A stretch of 64,000 nucleotides of DNA, from the NCBI GenBank assembly GCA_052161625.1, contig CP197412.1; one strand, given 5' to 3'. Source of the stretch: JBKCUI01 sp052161625. Lineage in GTDB: Bacteria > Planctomycetota > Planctomycetia > Pirellulales > Pirellulaceae. Of the stretch, positions 10,263 through 18,770 are shown piece after piece; position 1 is the first letter of the stretch; each line of letters opens with the position of its first letter. The notes beneath the pieces were generated by a model, which did not search any database, was not told the DNA's origin, and was given only the letters and a program-made list of their open reading frames with translations. A program made the translations under genes and the position numbers.

Positions 10263-11495
10263 ATGCCGACTCGATTCGCAGCCACACTCCTCGCTCTCAC
10301 ATGCTCCTCCTTTGCTGCCGCCCAAACGCCTTGGCCAAGTTGGCGAGGTCCCTCCGGAAACGGTGTCGCCACCTCAGGGGAGTATCCTATCGCTTGGGAT
10401 GAGTCGAAACACATCGCGTGGAAGATCGATCTGCCTGGTCGCGGCGCCTCCACCCCGATTCTGATCGATGACCAACTGGTTTTCACCCTCGGAGTCGATG
10501 ATCAGAACGCCGTTTGGTCTGTTGGGCTCGATGGAAAACAGAAATGGACGCGAACGCTCGGCAAAGCCAAAGCAGGAAAGCATGCCAAGGCCAGCGGCGC
10601 GAACTCGTCGGTGGTTACCGATGGAAACCTTCTACTCGCCTATTTCAAAAGCGGCGATACTGGATGCTTTGACAAATCAGGCAAGCTCCTGTGGTCTCTA
10701 AACATTCAAGAAAAGTATGGCGAAGATACTCTTTGGTGGGATCTCGGCTCCTCCCCGATCGCGACCGAGAACGCCTTCATCATCACTATCATGCATTCAG
10801 GCCCGAGTTACCTCATCGCTCTCGACAAGCAAACAGGCGCCGAGTTGTGGAAAGCAGACCGCTGGCTCAACGTCAATCAAGAAGCCAACCAATCCTACAC
10901 AACGCCGACAGTAGCAGGCAATCAAATCCTCACTGTCGGTGCTGACCATGTCACTTCCCATCGCGTCTCAGACGGAGCACTGCTGTGGAAACTGGGCGGT
11001 TTCAATCCAAAAAATGACGGCTACTTTCGAAGCATCGCGTCCCCAGTCGTCGCCGGCGACTTGGTAATTTGCCCCTATGCTCGCGGCAACACGCTGACTG
11101 CCGTGAAGTTGGATGAATCGAGTTCGGATAAGGATCGGATCGCATGGTCCCGCGACCTAGGAAGCGATGTACCGACTCCAGCATTTCGCGATGGCAAACT
11201 CTATCTACTCGGCGACAAAGGACTCGTCACCTGCATCGCCGCGGATTCGGGAAAGACGCTATGGGACTCTCAGCTGCCGAAGAGCAACAAAGCCTTCAGC
11301 TCCTCACCTGTACTAGCCGGTAACCGACTTTACTGCTTGCGAGAAGATGCAACATGCTTCGTCCTCTCTATCGAAGGTGATAAACCAGAATTGGTCAGCC
11401 AGAACAAACTGGATGGCCAAGCCGTCGCGACTCCTGTTTTTGCCGATAACCGAATCTATCTCCGCACCGCGGAAGCTCTCTACTGCATCGAATAG
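10263..11495 (+). CDS. secreted PQQ-type beta-propeller protein
   Basis: 410 residues from the ATG at 10263, which begins an evident signal peptide (MPTRFAATLLALTCSSFAAAQ). The mature part opens with WPSWRGPSGNGVA, typical of planctomycete PQQ-binding-like beta-propeller proteins, and repeats W-x-x-x-L/D-style blades (AVWSVGLDGKQKW, LLWSLNIQEKYG, ELWKADRWLN, LLWKLGGFN, TLWDSQLP). The dehydrogenase residues of true PQQ enzymes are not visible, so it is probably a structural or binding propeller in the periplasm. It reads divergently from the ABC exporter. Confidence 0.85.
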   Translation: MPTRFAATLLALTCSSFAAAQTPWPSWRGPSGNGVATSGEYPIAWDESKHIAWKIDLPGRGASTPILIDDQLVFTLGVDDQNAVWSVGLDGKQKWTRTLGKAKAGKHAKASGANSSVVTDGNLLLAYFKSGDTGCFDKSGKLLWSLNIQEKYGEDTLWWDLGSSPIATENAFIITIMHSGPSYLIALDKQTGAELWKADRWLNVNQEANQSYTTPTVAGNQILTVGADHVTSHRVSDGALLWKLGGFNPKNDGYFRSIASPVVAGDLVICPYARGNTLTAVKLDESSSDKDRIAWSRDLGSDVPTPAFRDGKLYLLGDKGLVTCIAADSGKTLWDSQLPKSNKAFSSSPVLAGNRLYCLREDATCFVLSIEGDKPELVSQNKLDGQAVATPVFADNRIYLRTAEALYCIE

Positions 11496-11779
11496 CATTG
11501 CCCCTGCCAATGTCGAACATCGAATGGTTGCGTTCCGGCTCAACACGACAGTCGTTGGGCCTCGGGGTGGAGCAGCGGTCTCGTTCTGCTTCACCATCTC
11601 TTCACAGCCTACTCATCGATTCATCACACAGCAGCACCGCATATTTAGTTCTGAAGTCGAAGTCATGAAGACTTCGTAAAGAGCGCTTCGCATCTCTAGC
11701 GGTTTCATCTTTCAACTCTATAAACCGTCGCATCGTTCTATTTGATTGTTTCTGTTCCTTGTCTGGAGAACAACTCACT

Positions 11780-12868
11780 ATGACAATGCGACTCGGTCCT
11801 GGTGCACGCGGTTTTAGGAAAGCAACGCGCGGCTTCACGCTCGTCGAATTGTTGGTCGTTATCGCCATCATTGGCATCTTGGTCGGACTGCTGTTGCCGG
11901 CCGTTCAAGCGGCGCGCGAAGCAGCTCGACGCATGCAATGCAGCAATAACCTCAAGCAAATCGGCTTGGCATTCATGAATCACGAATCGGCCACAAAGTC
12001 GATTCCTAACGGTGGCTATGACGGGGATCCAAAAGTTCCCGGTATGGTCTACAACGAAGCTGTCGGTTCCTACGAAACGACGACTTGCTGCCGCGCTGCA
12101 CACCCCAACGGTTGGAATCATTTCTTCAAGATCCTTCCGTACATGGAGCAAAACAACGTTTACGCCCTCGCTCGCTTCGACATCAATCCCGTCGATGGTT
12201 GGCCTCGTTCGTCTTCGAACGCCAATATTGACGGCGAAGACGATGTCGCTCGCGCGATCATTCCCAGCTATTATTGCCCATCGCGACGCGGACCAACGGT
12301 CTACGGCTCGAATTTCTCACGCAACGACTACGCGGGCGCTGCTGGTTTCAATCAAGGGGAGGTTCACGAGGGACTCGGAGACATTCCAGCCGCCCCGCTC
12401 GGCCTTAGCCCACGACGCAACGAGCGAACACCTGAAAACTTTGGTAACACCGGTGGACGCAAAGGCTACATCACTTGGGGCGCGCAAGGAGCGAAACGTC
12501 GCCTCGGCGATGTGATCGATGGCACCTCCAACAGCATCATGGTCGCTGAGAAGGCGCTGCCTATCGGCCGGCATGGCGCAGACGGTGGTGACAACGAGCG
12601 TTGGCAAAATAGTGGCTGGGATGAAGACAACATCCGTTACCACTTTCCACCCCTTGCCGATAACGACAAACGCAATCTCCCGTTTTTCAACATGACCACC
12701 AATTCTGGAACAGTTTGGCGCCGCTACTTCGGCTCCGCACACCCAGGTGGACTCAACGCTGTCTACGGCGATGGTTCGGTTCGATTCTCCCCCTTCTCTG
12801 TCGACGCTGTCGTCTGGATGCATCTCAACGTGATCGACGACGGACAAGTCATCAGCAACCTAGATTAG
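11780..12868 (+). CDS. DUF1559 protein with prepilin-type N-terminus
   Basis: 362 residues from ATG 11780, which has a GGAGAA ribosome site about ten bases upstream. After a basic leader comes the prepilin cleavage/methylation segment G-FTLVELLVVIAIIGILVG-LLLPAVQAAREAARR (about residues 19-53), then the conserved CSNNLKQIGLAF. Later blocks SNSIMVAEKALP, GGDNERWQNSGWDED and HPGGLNAVYGDG (H-X9-DG) match the partial copy at the left edge. Such proteins are thought to be processed and assembled by type II/IV pilus machinery, though their role in planctomycetes is unsettled. A small lipoprotein gene follows after 19 bases. Confidence 0.95.
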   Translation: MTMRLGPGARGFRKATRGFTLVELLVVIAIIGILVGLLLPAVQAAREAARRMQCSNNLKQIGLAFMNHESATKSIPNGGYDGDPKVPGMVYNEAVGSYETTTCCRAAHPNGWNHFFKILPYMEQNNVYALARFDINPVDGWPRSSSNANIDGEDDVARAIIPSYYCPSRRGPTVYGSNFSRNDYAGAAGFNQGEVHEGLGDIPAAPLGLSPRRNERTPENFGNTGGRKGYITWGAQGAKRRLGDVIDGTSNSIMVAEKALPIGRHGADGGDNERWQNSGWDEDNIRYHFPPLADNDKRNLPFFNMTTNSGTVWRRYFGSAHPGGLNAVYGDGSVRFSPFSVDAVVWMHLNVIDDGQVISNLD

Positions 12869-12887
12869 TCGTAAAGGGAGAATTCAC

Positions 12888-13091
12888 ATGCAGAACAGAT
12901 TCTTTTGGGCGATCGTGACCTCGATCGCTTTCGCAGGGCAAATGGGATGCGGTGGCCCTGGTGACACCATCATCAACACCCAACAAATGACACCTGAAGA
13001 GATTCAAAAAATGGTCGCTGACGATCAAGCGGTCGAAGACGAAGAAAGCAAAGGAGCGATGGCCAAACAACGCTCCAAAAAAACAAAATAG
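12888..13091 (+). CDS. small lipoprotein following DUF1559 gene
   Basis: 67 residues with hydrophobic leader and lipobox-like GQMGC (Cys at about residue 21), then GGPGDTIINT and a charged Glu/Lys tail. The ribosome site AAAGGGAG lies close upstream. Paralogous in size, placement and composition to the lipoprotein at 611-802. Its gene is followed by a strong intrinsic terminator, so the DUF1559 gene and this one form a two-gene transcription unit. Function unknown. Confidence 0.82.
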   Translation: MQNRFFWAIVTSIAFAGQMGCGGPGDTIINTQQMTPEEIQKMVADDQAVEDEESKGAMAKQRSKKTK

Positions 13092-13108
13092 TCCCCTGAT
13101 TCTACGCA

Positions 13109-13151
13109 ACGTCCCTTCGCTCTTCGGTGCGAAGGGATGTTTCTTTATTTC
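13109..13151 (+). terminator. intrinsic terminator after DUF1559-lipoprotein unit
   Basis: A twelve-base stem (13109-13120 with 13129-13140, all paired with one G-T) closes an eight-base loop TCTTCGGT and is followed by TTTCTTTATTT. This is the clearest rho-independent terminator in the window and ends the unit that begins at 11780. Confidence 0.85.
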
Positions 13152-13173
13152 AAGCTACTTCCACGGTTTTCCA

Positions 13174-13824
13174 ATGAACCTGAATCGACCAAGACCGTTT
13201 CTTATCCTCTCCTCTACACTGTTGGCACTGGGATGCTCACCTTCCTATGAAGGAAAGCAATCGCCGGATTCACAAGCGCCCGCGACGGCAACCCTCCAAT
13301 CGACCGGCCCGAAAACTCGAAGCGTCGATAACCCCGATTATCTCAATTGGGCCAAGTTCCCAATCGGGACCCGCGTGGTTCGCAAAAACAACATTGTCAA
13401 CGAACAAGGAACGGTGACGGTCACAACCACACTGAAGCTTGTCGAAATCGATAAGTCAATGGCGAAGGTAGAAAGCCAAATCACGGTGGAACGCCCCTCC
13501 GACTTGACTGTAAATCCACCGCAAATACTTGAGTATCTTGCCAAGCAGTCCGTATTGGAATCCACAACGGACGAACAAGTCGTTGCACCTCTACGCGAAG
13601 CGAAATTGCTTCGTGACGAAACCATGTCTGTTTTAGGCAAAGACGTCGCGGCCAAAGTCTACACATGGAAGACTGCGCTCGAGTCCGGACCTGCCGGGGT
13701 AGTAGGCTGGTACAGCGACGAGATTCCCGGCCGCCAAGTGAAACAGGAAATCGACTTCGGAAAGGCTGGTAAAGGCACCGAAGAAATCACATCGCTGGAA
13801 ACACCGGCCGAGACCAATCCTTAA
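13174..13824 (+). CDS. lipoprotein of unknown function
   Basis: 216 residues. The leader MNLNRPRPFLILSSTLLALGC has a good lipobox (LALGC, Cys21) with Ser at +2, predicting an outer-membrane-type lipoprotein. The mature part contains WAKFPIGTRVVRKN, a segment seen in planctomycete proteins that track charge/sugar-type substrates, but no family can be named with confidence. It lies just after the terminator, so it likely has its own promoter in the 82-base gap, and it ends 29 bases before the convergent rnr gene. Confidence 0.75.
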   Translation: MNLNRPRPFLILSSTLLALGCSPSYEGKQSPDSQAPATATLQSTGPKTRSVDNPDYLNWAKFPIGTRVVRKNNIVNEQGTVTVTTTLKLVEIDKSMAKVESQITVERPSDLTVNPPQILEYLAKQSVLESTTDEQVVAPLREAKLLRDETMSVLGKDVAAKVYTWKTALESGPAGVVGWYSDEIPGRQVKQEIDFGKAGKGTEEITSLETPAETNP

Positions 13825-13853
13825 GCGAAGAAAAGCCGCTCTCGCACAACGAA

Positions 13854-16193
13854 CTACTTCCTGCGACGTCCCTTCTTTTTGGCATAGGGGTCACCTCGAA
13901 GTCGTCGCTCCAGGTCGCGATTGGAACGGGACCCTTCGTCTCGGCGTTTTCCTTTGTAAGGAGACACGTCACTGTGGTGGGTTACCTTTTCCAGTTTGAA
14001 ATGAAGTTGCCGGCGCACCATATCGATTTTCTCGATGCGCACGATCAACTCATCTCCCAACCGGTAGCGATTCCCGCTGCGGAAGCCTTCGAGCGTATGG
14101 GTTTCTCGATCGAAATGATAGCGATCGGCGGGCAAATCGCTCACCGAAACCAGACCATCGATCGGAACTTCAATAGCTCGCACGGTCAAGCCATTGGACT
14201 TCACCCCAGCGACAACTCCACTCATCAGCTCCCCCTGCTTCTTCGACAAGAAGTGGAGCAACTTTACGCGGATCAACTCCCGTTCAGCAGACTCCGCATT
14301 CTGCTCCATCGCGCTGCAATGCTCCCCTAATCGCTCGAGCACGTCTTCATTTTCTTTAGCCGGTTCGCCATCGATCAGTTTCTGAACAATGCGATGCACG
14401 ACCAAGTCAGGATAGCGTCGAATGGGACTGGTGAAGTGACAATAGTGGGTCATGTCAAGTGCGTAGTGTCGTTCAAACGCCGATTGATAAATCGCTTTGG
14501 ACATGCTCTTCAATATGGCGTAGTTCACCGCGTACTCGGTCGTCTTCCCCTTGACGGCTTGAACGACCCGTTGAATCTCGAATCGGTTCTCCATGTTTTC
14601 TGCAGGAATTCCGAGGGCTCGGACGAACTGATTGAGTTGTCGAAGCTTCAATCGGTTGGGTGGGGCGTGGGCTCTTCGCAAAAACGGAAGCTCGAGCGAG
14701 TCGAGCCAAGACGCGACCGCTTGATTGGCCGCCAGCATGAACTCCTCGATAACTTGATGGCTCTCGGTGTGGTGGACAAGGTGTGCACCTTTCACTTTGC
14801 CGAGTTTATCCAAGTCGATTTTGACCTCAGGGAGGGTCAGTTCAAGTGACCCTTTTTCGTTGCGCAGCCGCCGTAGAAGCATTGCCAAGCTGTGCATATC
14901 GCCAACAAGCTGAAAAATCTCTGGTTTGAGTTTCTCCCGCCATGGTTCTGGATCAGCCAGATACTGATCGATTTGCTCGTAATTGAATCGGTGTTGGTTT
15001 CGAATAACGCTATTGAAGACCTTCGCGTAAAGCAGAGTCCCTTCGGGCGTGTATTCCATGAAGACGGTTTTGGCTAATCGATTGCGATCGGGCTGTAGGG
15101 AGGCCAGATGATTACTGATGGTCTCAGGAATCATCGGGATGACGCGATCGGGCAAATAAACGCTTGTTGCCCGTCGCTGCGCCTCGACATCTAACGGGCT
15201 GCCAGACGGGACGAAATACGAAACATCCGCGATGTGGACTTGGAGTTCCCAGTTCCCTTTTTCGTTTTTGGAAAGCGAGATCGCGTCGTCGAAGTCCCTT
15301 GCGTCGATCGGATCGATCGTGAGGGTCGGAATCCGAGTCAGATCAGTTCTCCCCTCGGGAATTTCGTCTTCGTTGAATCGATCCGCTTGTTCACGTGCCA
15401 CTTCGATAGCATCGGACGGGAACTCTTCGACCAAGCCGAACTGGTGCATGACCGCCTGGGTGTCGACGGCCGGGTTGCGGTTGCTTCCCAAAACGCGAAG
15501 GATGACTGCTTCACCGGGTTGAAACAGATCGGGATATCGAACCAGTTCGACGATGATTTTATCCTCATCGTTGACAGGCAGTCCGCGAATGTCACCGATA
15601 TGGACCGGGTGAGTGAGGTTCGCTCCGTCGAGCCAGACCATCGCTTGCCCCTCGACCATTTGAAAAGTCCCTGCGAATTCCCGTTTCGCACGAGATACGA
15701 TTTCCACGACCTTACCTTCGGTCCGTTCCACCCCTTGGAGGGTGATATGAATGCGAACGGTATCCCCCTCCATGGCACCCTTCGTGTATCGAGGGGGAAT
15801 AAAGACCTCGTCGGTGAGAGATTGACCGGCGACACGGGGGAGTTTCACAAACCCATAGAGTTGGTTGTGGGCGGCTCGAAAAATTCCAACTTGCTCGCTG
15901 GCCCCTTCTTCCTTGCTATGTGTGCGACGCCTGGGACTGATCGATTCCGCCAACGCGATCTCGGTTTCGACCGTCGGTGGGGGAGCGGAACGGGTGGCAG
16001 GGCGGAGGACCAAGTGGTTGGCGCCAAAGAGAACGCGACCTTCCCGCACAAGCTTTTTGATCGCTCGCCGCAAGTCGCGGTACGACTCTTCCGGAAGCTT
16101 TAGCTTCTTATGAATCGCCTTGGGTTTAGAGGGCCGGTATTCTTCAGAAAAAACGTACTGAAGGACTTGTTGTGCAATCGATTCTGAATTCAT
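13854..16193 (-). CDS. rnr: ribonuclease R
   Basis: 779 residues from ATG 16193 (MNSESIAQ); the frame extends 90 bases further upstream but that part lacks family similarity. Order: N-terminal winged-helix region (about 1-75), cold-shock-type RNA-binding domains (about 90-230), the RNB catalytic domain with TIDPIDARDFDDAIS (metal-binding aspartates, about residues 285-300) and the HYCHFTSPIRRYPDL motif, an S1 domain (about 640-730, ELMSGVVAGVKSNG), and a basic Lys/Arg-rich tail. A processive 3'-5' exoribonuclease that degrades structured RNA. Convergent with the lipoprotein gene on its right end, divergent from the AMMECR1-MEMO gene. Confidence 0.96.
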   Translation of the reverse strand: MNSESIAQQVLQYVFSEEYRPSKPKAIHKKLKLPEESYRDLRRAIKKLVREGRVLFGANHLVLRPATRSAPPPTVETEIALAESISPRRRTHSKEEGASEQVGIFRAAHNQLYGFVKLPRVAGQSLTDEVFIPPRYTKGAMEGDTVRIHITLQGVERTEGKVVEIVSRAKREFAGTFQMVEGQAMVWLDGANLTHPVHIGDIRGLPVNDEDKIIVELVRYPDLFQPGEAVILRVLGSNRNPAVDTQAVMHQFGLVEEFPSDAIEVAREQADRFNEDEIPEGRTDLTRIPTLTIDPIDARDFDDAISLSKNEKGNWELQVHIADVSYFVPSGSPLDVEAQRRATSVYLPDRVIPMIPETISNHLASLQPDRNRLAKTVFMEYTPEGTLLYAKVFNSVIRNQHRFNYEQIDQYLADPEPWREKLKPEIFQLVGDMHSLAMLLRRLRNEKGSLELTLPEVKIDLDKLGKVKGAHLVHHTESHQVIEEFMLAANQAVASWLDSLELPFLRRAHAPPNRLKLRQLNQFVRALGIPAENMENRFEIQRVVQAVKGKTTEYAVNYAILKSMSKAIYQSAFERHYALDMTHYCHFTSPIRRYPDLVVHRIVQKLIDGEPAKENEDVLERLGEHCSAMEQNAESAERELIRVKLLHFLSKKQGELMSGVVAGVKSNGLTVRAIEVPIDGLVSVSDLPADRYHFDRETHTLEGFRSGNRYRLGDELIVRIEKIDMVRRQLHFKLEKVTHHSDVSPYKGKRRDEGSRSNRDLERRLRGDPYAKKKGRRRK

Positions 16194-16477
16194 CACCTTA
16201 GAATAACTCGGAGGGTTGGAATCATCCAGGATCCAAGGGCATCCAAAGCGGACAAGATCGCATGGAAAAGGAAGATCGACCATAAAAATCGGAAAGCGGT
16301 GGCACCGGATCGAAGGGACGTAAACGGCAACCGGTAAACCTGGATTCTTTCCGTCTCACATACATCCAACCCGCAATCCATCAGCTATCTTTGCCGGTCG
16401 GCGAAGCACCGTCGCAGCCCTCGTTACAATTGCCACCATCGCTAAACTCCTCGCAATCCCACTCTTCGGAGGATCCC

Positions 16478-18565
16478 GTGTCGATTTCAGAACCCGTTAA
16501 GCTCCCCATGCTTCAACTTGATGAACTCACCGATGCACAGAAGCAGCAGATCCACCGTGCAACCCAACTGGCGATTATCGCAGCAACGATCGGCCGACCT
16601 CTTTCAGCGGAATGGACTCAACTGCTGGGCGATCTTGCCGGGCAGCATGTTTTTGGACTCTTTACCACACTGACCCGTGCCAAGCAGCTTCGCGGATGCT
16701 GTGGATTTCTGGGGCGCCCCACTCCGCTCGCGGATGCCATCCTGCAGTCTGCGGCCCGCACGGCCAAGGATGATGTTCGGATGGTCGCTATTTCCCCTGC
16801 GGAAGTCCGGTACTTGGAACTCGACGTTTCCCTCCTGGGCACCCCCATTGTGTTGAATACGCCCCCAACCGAGCGCGCCGCTGGCGTACAAATCGGCACG
16901 CATGGGCTGCGCATTACACGGGGCAATCAAGCCGGACTGTTGCTCCCCAGCGTGGCCATCGATCACAATTGGGATGCAAAAGAATTTTTGAGAGCGGTCT
17001 GTCGCAAAGCAGGATTACCCGAAGCGTCCTGGCAGGACGCTTCCGCAACCGTCGAGATTTTCGCAGGCGCCGTGCTCTCTGGTCCCATCGAGCCCGAATC
17101 CATTCCCTCGGACATGCCAGTGGTACTCCCGCCTGGAACCATCCAAAAGCTTCAAAAGCTACGTCAAGTTGCAACGAACAATCTCATCGCGCTGACTCAG
17201 GGAGGCACCCCCAGCTATGTCGCCCTGGACGCCATGGATGGTAATGTCAACGGGATTGTACTCACGCTGCGGAACGCGGAGACCAGCCAACCGCTTGCCA
17301 ACTGGATCCATACTTCCCTGCGTCCTGGATTTCCCCTTCAAAACACTCTGTTGGAGCTTTGTAAAAGCGCGGCCGATACTCTGTTGCGGACGAGATTCGA
17401 AAAGAACCTAAACATCGAACTGGAGATAACAGTTCTCTACGACCCGATCCATCACGGGATCATCCAAACCGAGGATTGGGATGGCAATGTGCTCCGCACC
17501 CCAATCGCTCAATGCGACCTCGAAGGGGTCAAACCAGACAATCGCGCCATCGTCTCGCTTCTCGGAGATCGATGCTCGGTGGTGTTTGACGCCGCAAAAC
17601 CGGTGCATCAGATTGTTCAGGATGCGGCCTTGCCATTGCGGTCTCGCAAGAATCCTATCGCCATCTTTTCAATGCAGTGTATGTCTACCACCAGCTCCTT
17701 GATGGCCAGCAATGCTCCGATCGCGGTCGACAGGAGAGAAAATCGCCAGGCGGCCGTGGCGGGCACATTCTATCCAGCGACGCGCGCTGAGCGGACTTCG
17801 TTGATCGACAGTTTTCGTTCGAATCCTCCTGCCGCCCCCATGCGTTTGTTGGGATTGATGACACCCCATGCCGGCTTGACATTCAGCGGAGCGGTTGCGA
17901 CCAAGGTATGGGAGCAAGCCGAATTGCCGGAAACGATTTTGATACTTGGACCGAAGCATACACCACACGGTTCTGACTGGGCGGTAAGTCCCGCTCCGAC
18001 GTGGGAACTTCCAGACGGGGACGCTTGGTCGGCCAATCTAGATCTTGCAACCGCGATCGTTCAAGGTGTCGAAGGAATGCAGTTCGACCTAACAGCCCAT
18101 CTTGCCGAGCATGGAATTGAAGTGCAACTTCCTGTTTTGGAGGCATTGATTGGAAACTCGCTTCGCCCGCGTATCACTGCGGCGGTTGTTCGAGGGGCTA
18201 GTTGGGATGAGATACGCACCCTCAGCCAACAACTGGCTGCCGTTCTACGCAAGCTACCCGAACTCCCTCTATTGGTCATCTCGAGCGATATGAATCATTA
18301 TCAGCCTGACCAAGAAAACCGACGGCGCGATGATTTGGCACTGAGGGCCATGGAATCCTGCGATCCCTATCAACTGCTCGAAGCGTGCCGATCGAACAAT
18401 ATCAGCATGTGTGGAGTTGTCCCGACTGCGATCGTCATGCAAACATTGCATGAATTGGGCAAACCGTTTGCGATTGAGCGAATCGCGTACGAAACCAGCG
18501 CGGATCGAGGAAGTGATCCTGGACGCGTGGTCGGCTATGCGGGCGTCTGTTTCATCGAGAAATAA
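16478..18565 (+). CDS. AMMECR1-MEMO fusion protein (AmmeMemoRadiSam system A/B)
   Basis: 695 residues from GTG 16478, chosen because GGAGG lies five bases upstream; a longer TTG start at 16391 is possible. Residues about 14-200 form an AMMECR1 domain with LRGCCGFLG (usually LRGCIG) and LELDVSLLG. A middle part (about 210-415) resembles a degenerate second AMMECR1-like unit (NIELEITVLYDP, RAIVSLLGDRCS). Residues about 424-692 are a MEMO domain: AGTFYPA, TPHAGLTFSG, GPKHTPHG, EHGIEVQLPVL, SSDMNHY and MCG retain the metal-ligand His and Cys positions. The partner radical SAM protein is absent from the window. The system's biochemical role is poorly understood. Confidence 0.88.
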   Translation: MSISEPVKLPMLQLDELTDAQKQQIHRATQLAIIAATIGRPLSAEWTQLLGDLAGQHVFGLFTTLTRAKQLRGCCGFLGRPTPLADAILQSAARTAKDDVRMVAISPAEVRYLELDVSLLGTPIVLNTPPTERAAGVQIGTHGLRITRGNQAGLLLPSVAIDHNWDAKEFLRAVCRKAGLPEASWQDASATVEIFAGAVLSGPIEPESIPSDMPVVLPPGTIQKLQKLRQVATNNLIALTQGGTPSYVALDAMDGNVNGIVLTLRNAETSQPLANWIHTSLRPGFPLQNTLLELCKSAADTLLRTRFEKNLNIELEITVLYDPIHHGIIQTEDWDGNVLRTPIAQCDLEGVKPDNRAIVSLLGDRCSVVFDAAKPVHQIVQDAALPLRSRKNPIAIFSMQCMSTTSSLMASNAPIAVDRRENRQAAVAGTFYPATRAERTSLIDSFRSNPPAAPMRLLGLMTPHAGLTFSGAVATKVWEQAELPETILILGPKHTPHGSDWAVSPAPTWELPDGDAWSANLDLATAIVQGVEGMQFDLTAHLAEHGIEVQLPVLEALIGNSLRPRITAAVVRGASWDEIRTLSQQLAAVLRKLPELPLLVISSDMNHYQPDQENRRRDDLALRAMESCDPYQLLEACRSNNISMCGVVPTAIVMQTLHELGKPFAIERIAYETSADRGSDPGRVVGYAGVCFIEK

Positions 18566-18770
18566 ATTGCGAGTCGAGCGTGAACGTTAGCACCCGTTGT
18601 ACCGATTCATTTGAAGCACTGGACTCGGTCGGAAGCTCCGCAGTTTAGCAAGGCATGGACCGTTTGGCGCGGCGTTTGCAATTCGTGGGATCCGTCGGTT
18701 CTCCGACTGCCATCAGGGAGTTCCGGGTGGCACCCCCCGAATCGCTTGTTGTACTCGCTCGAGGTTTGTT

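Noticed and set aside
15234..16103. 289-residue open frame opposite rnr
   Set aside because: Complement of the RNase R coding region; no start signal or family content.
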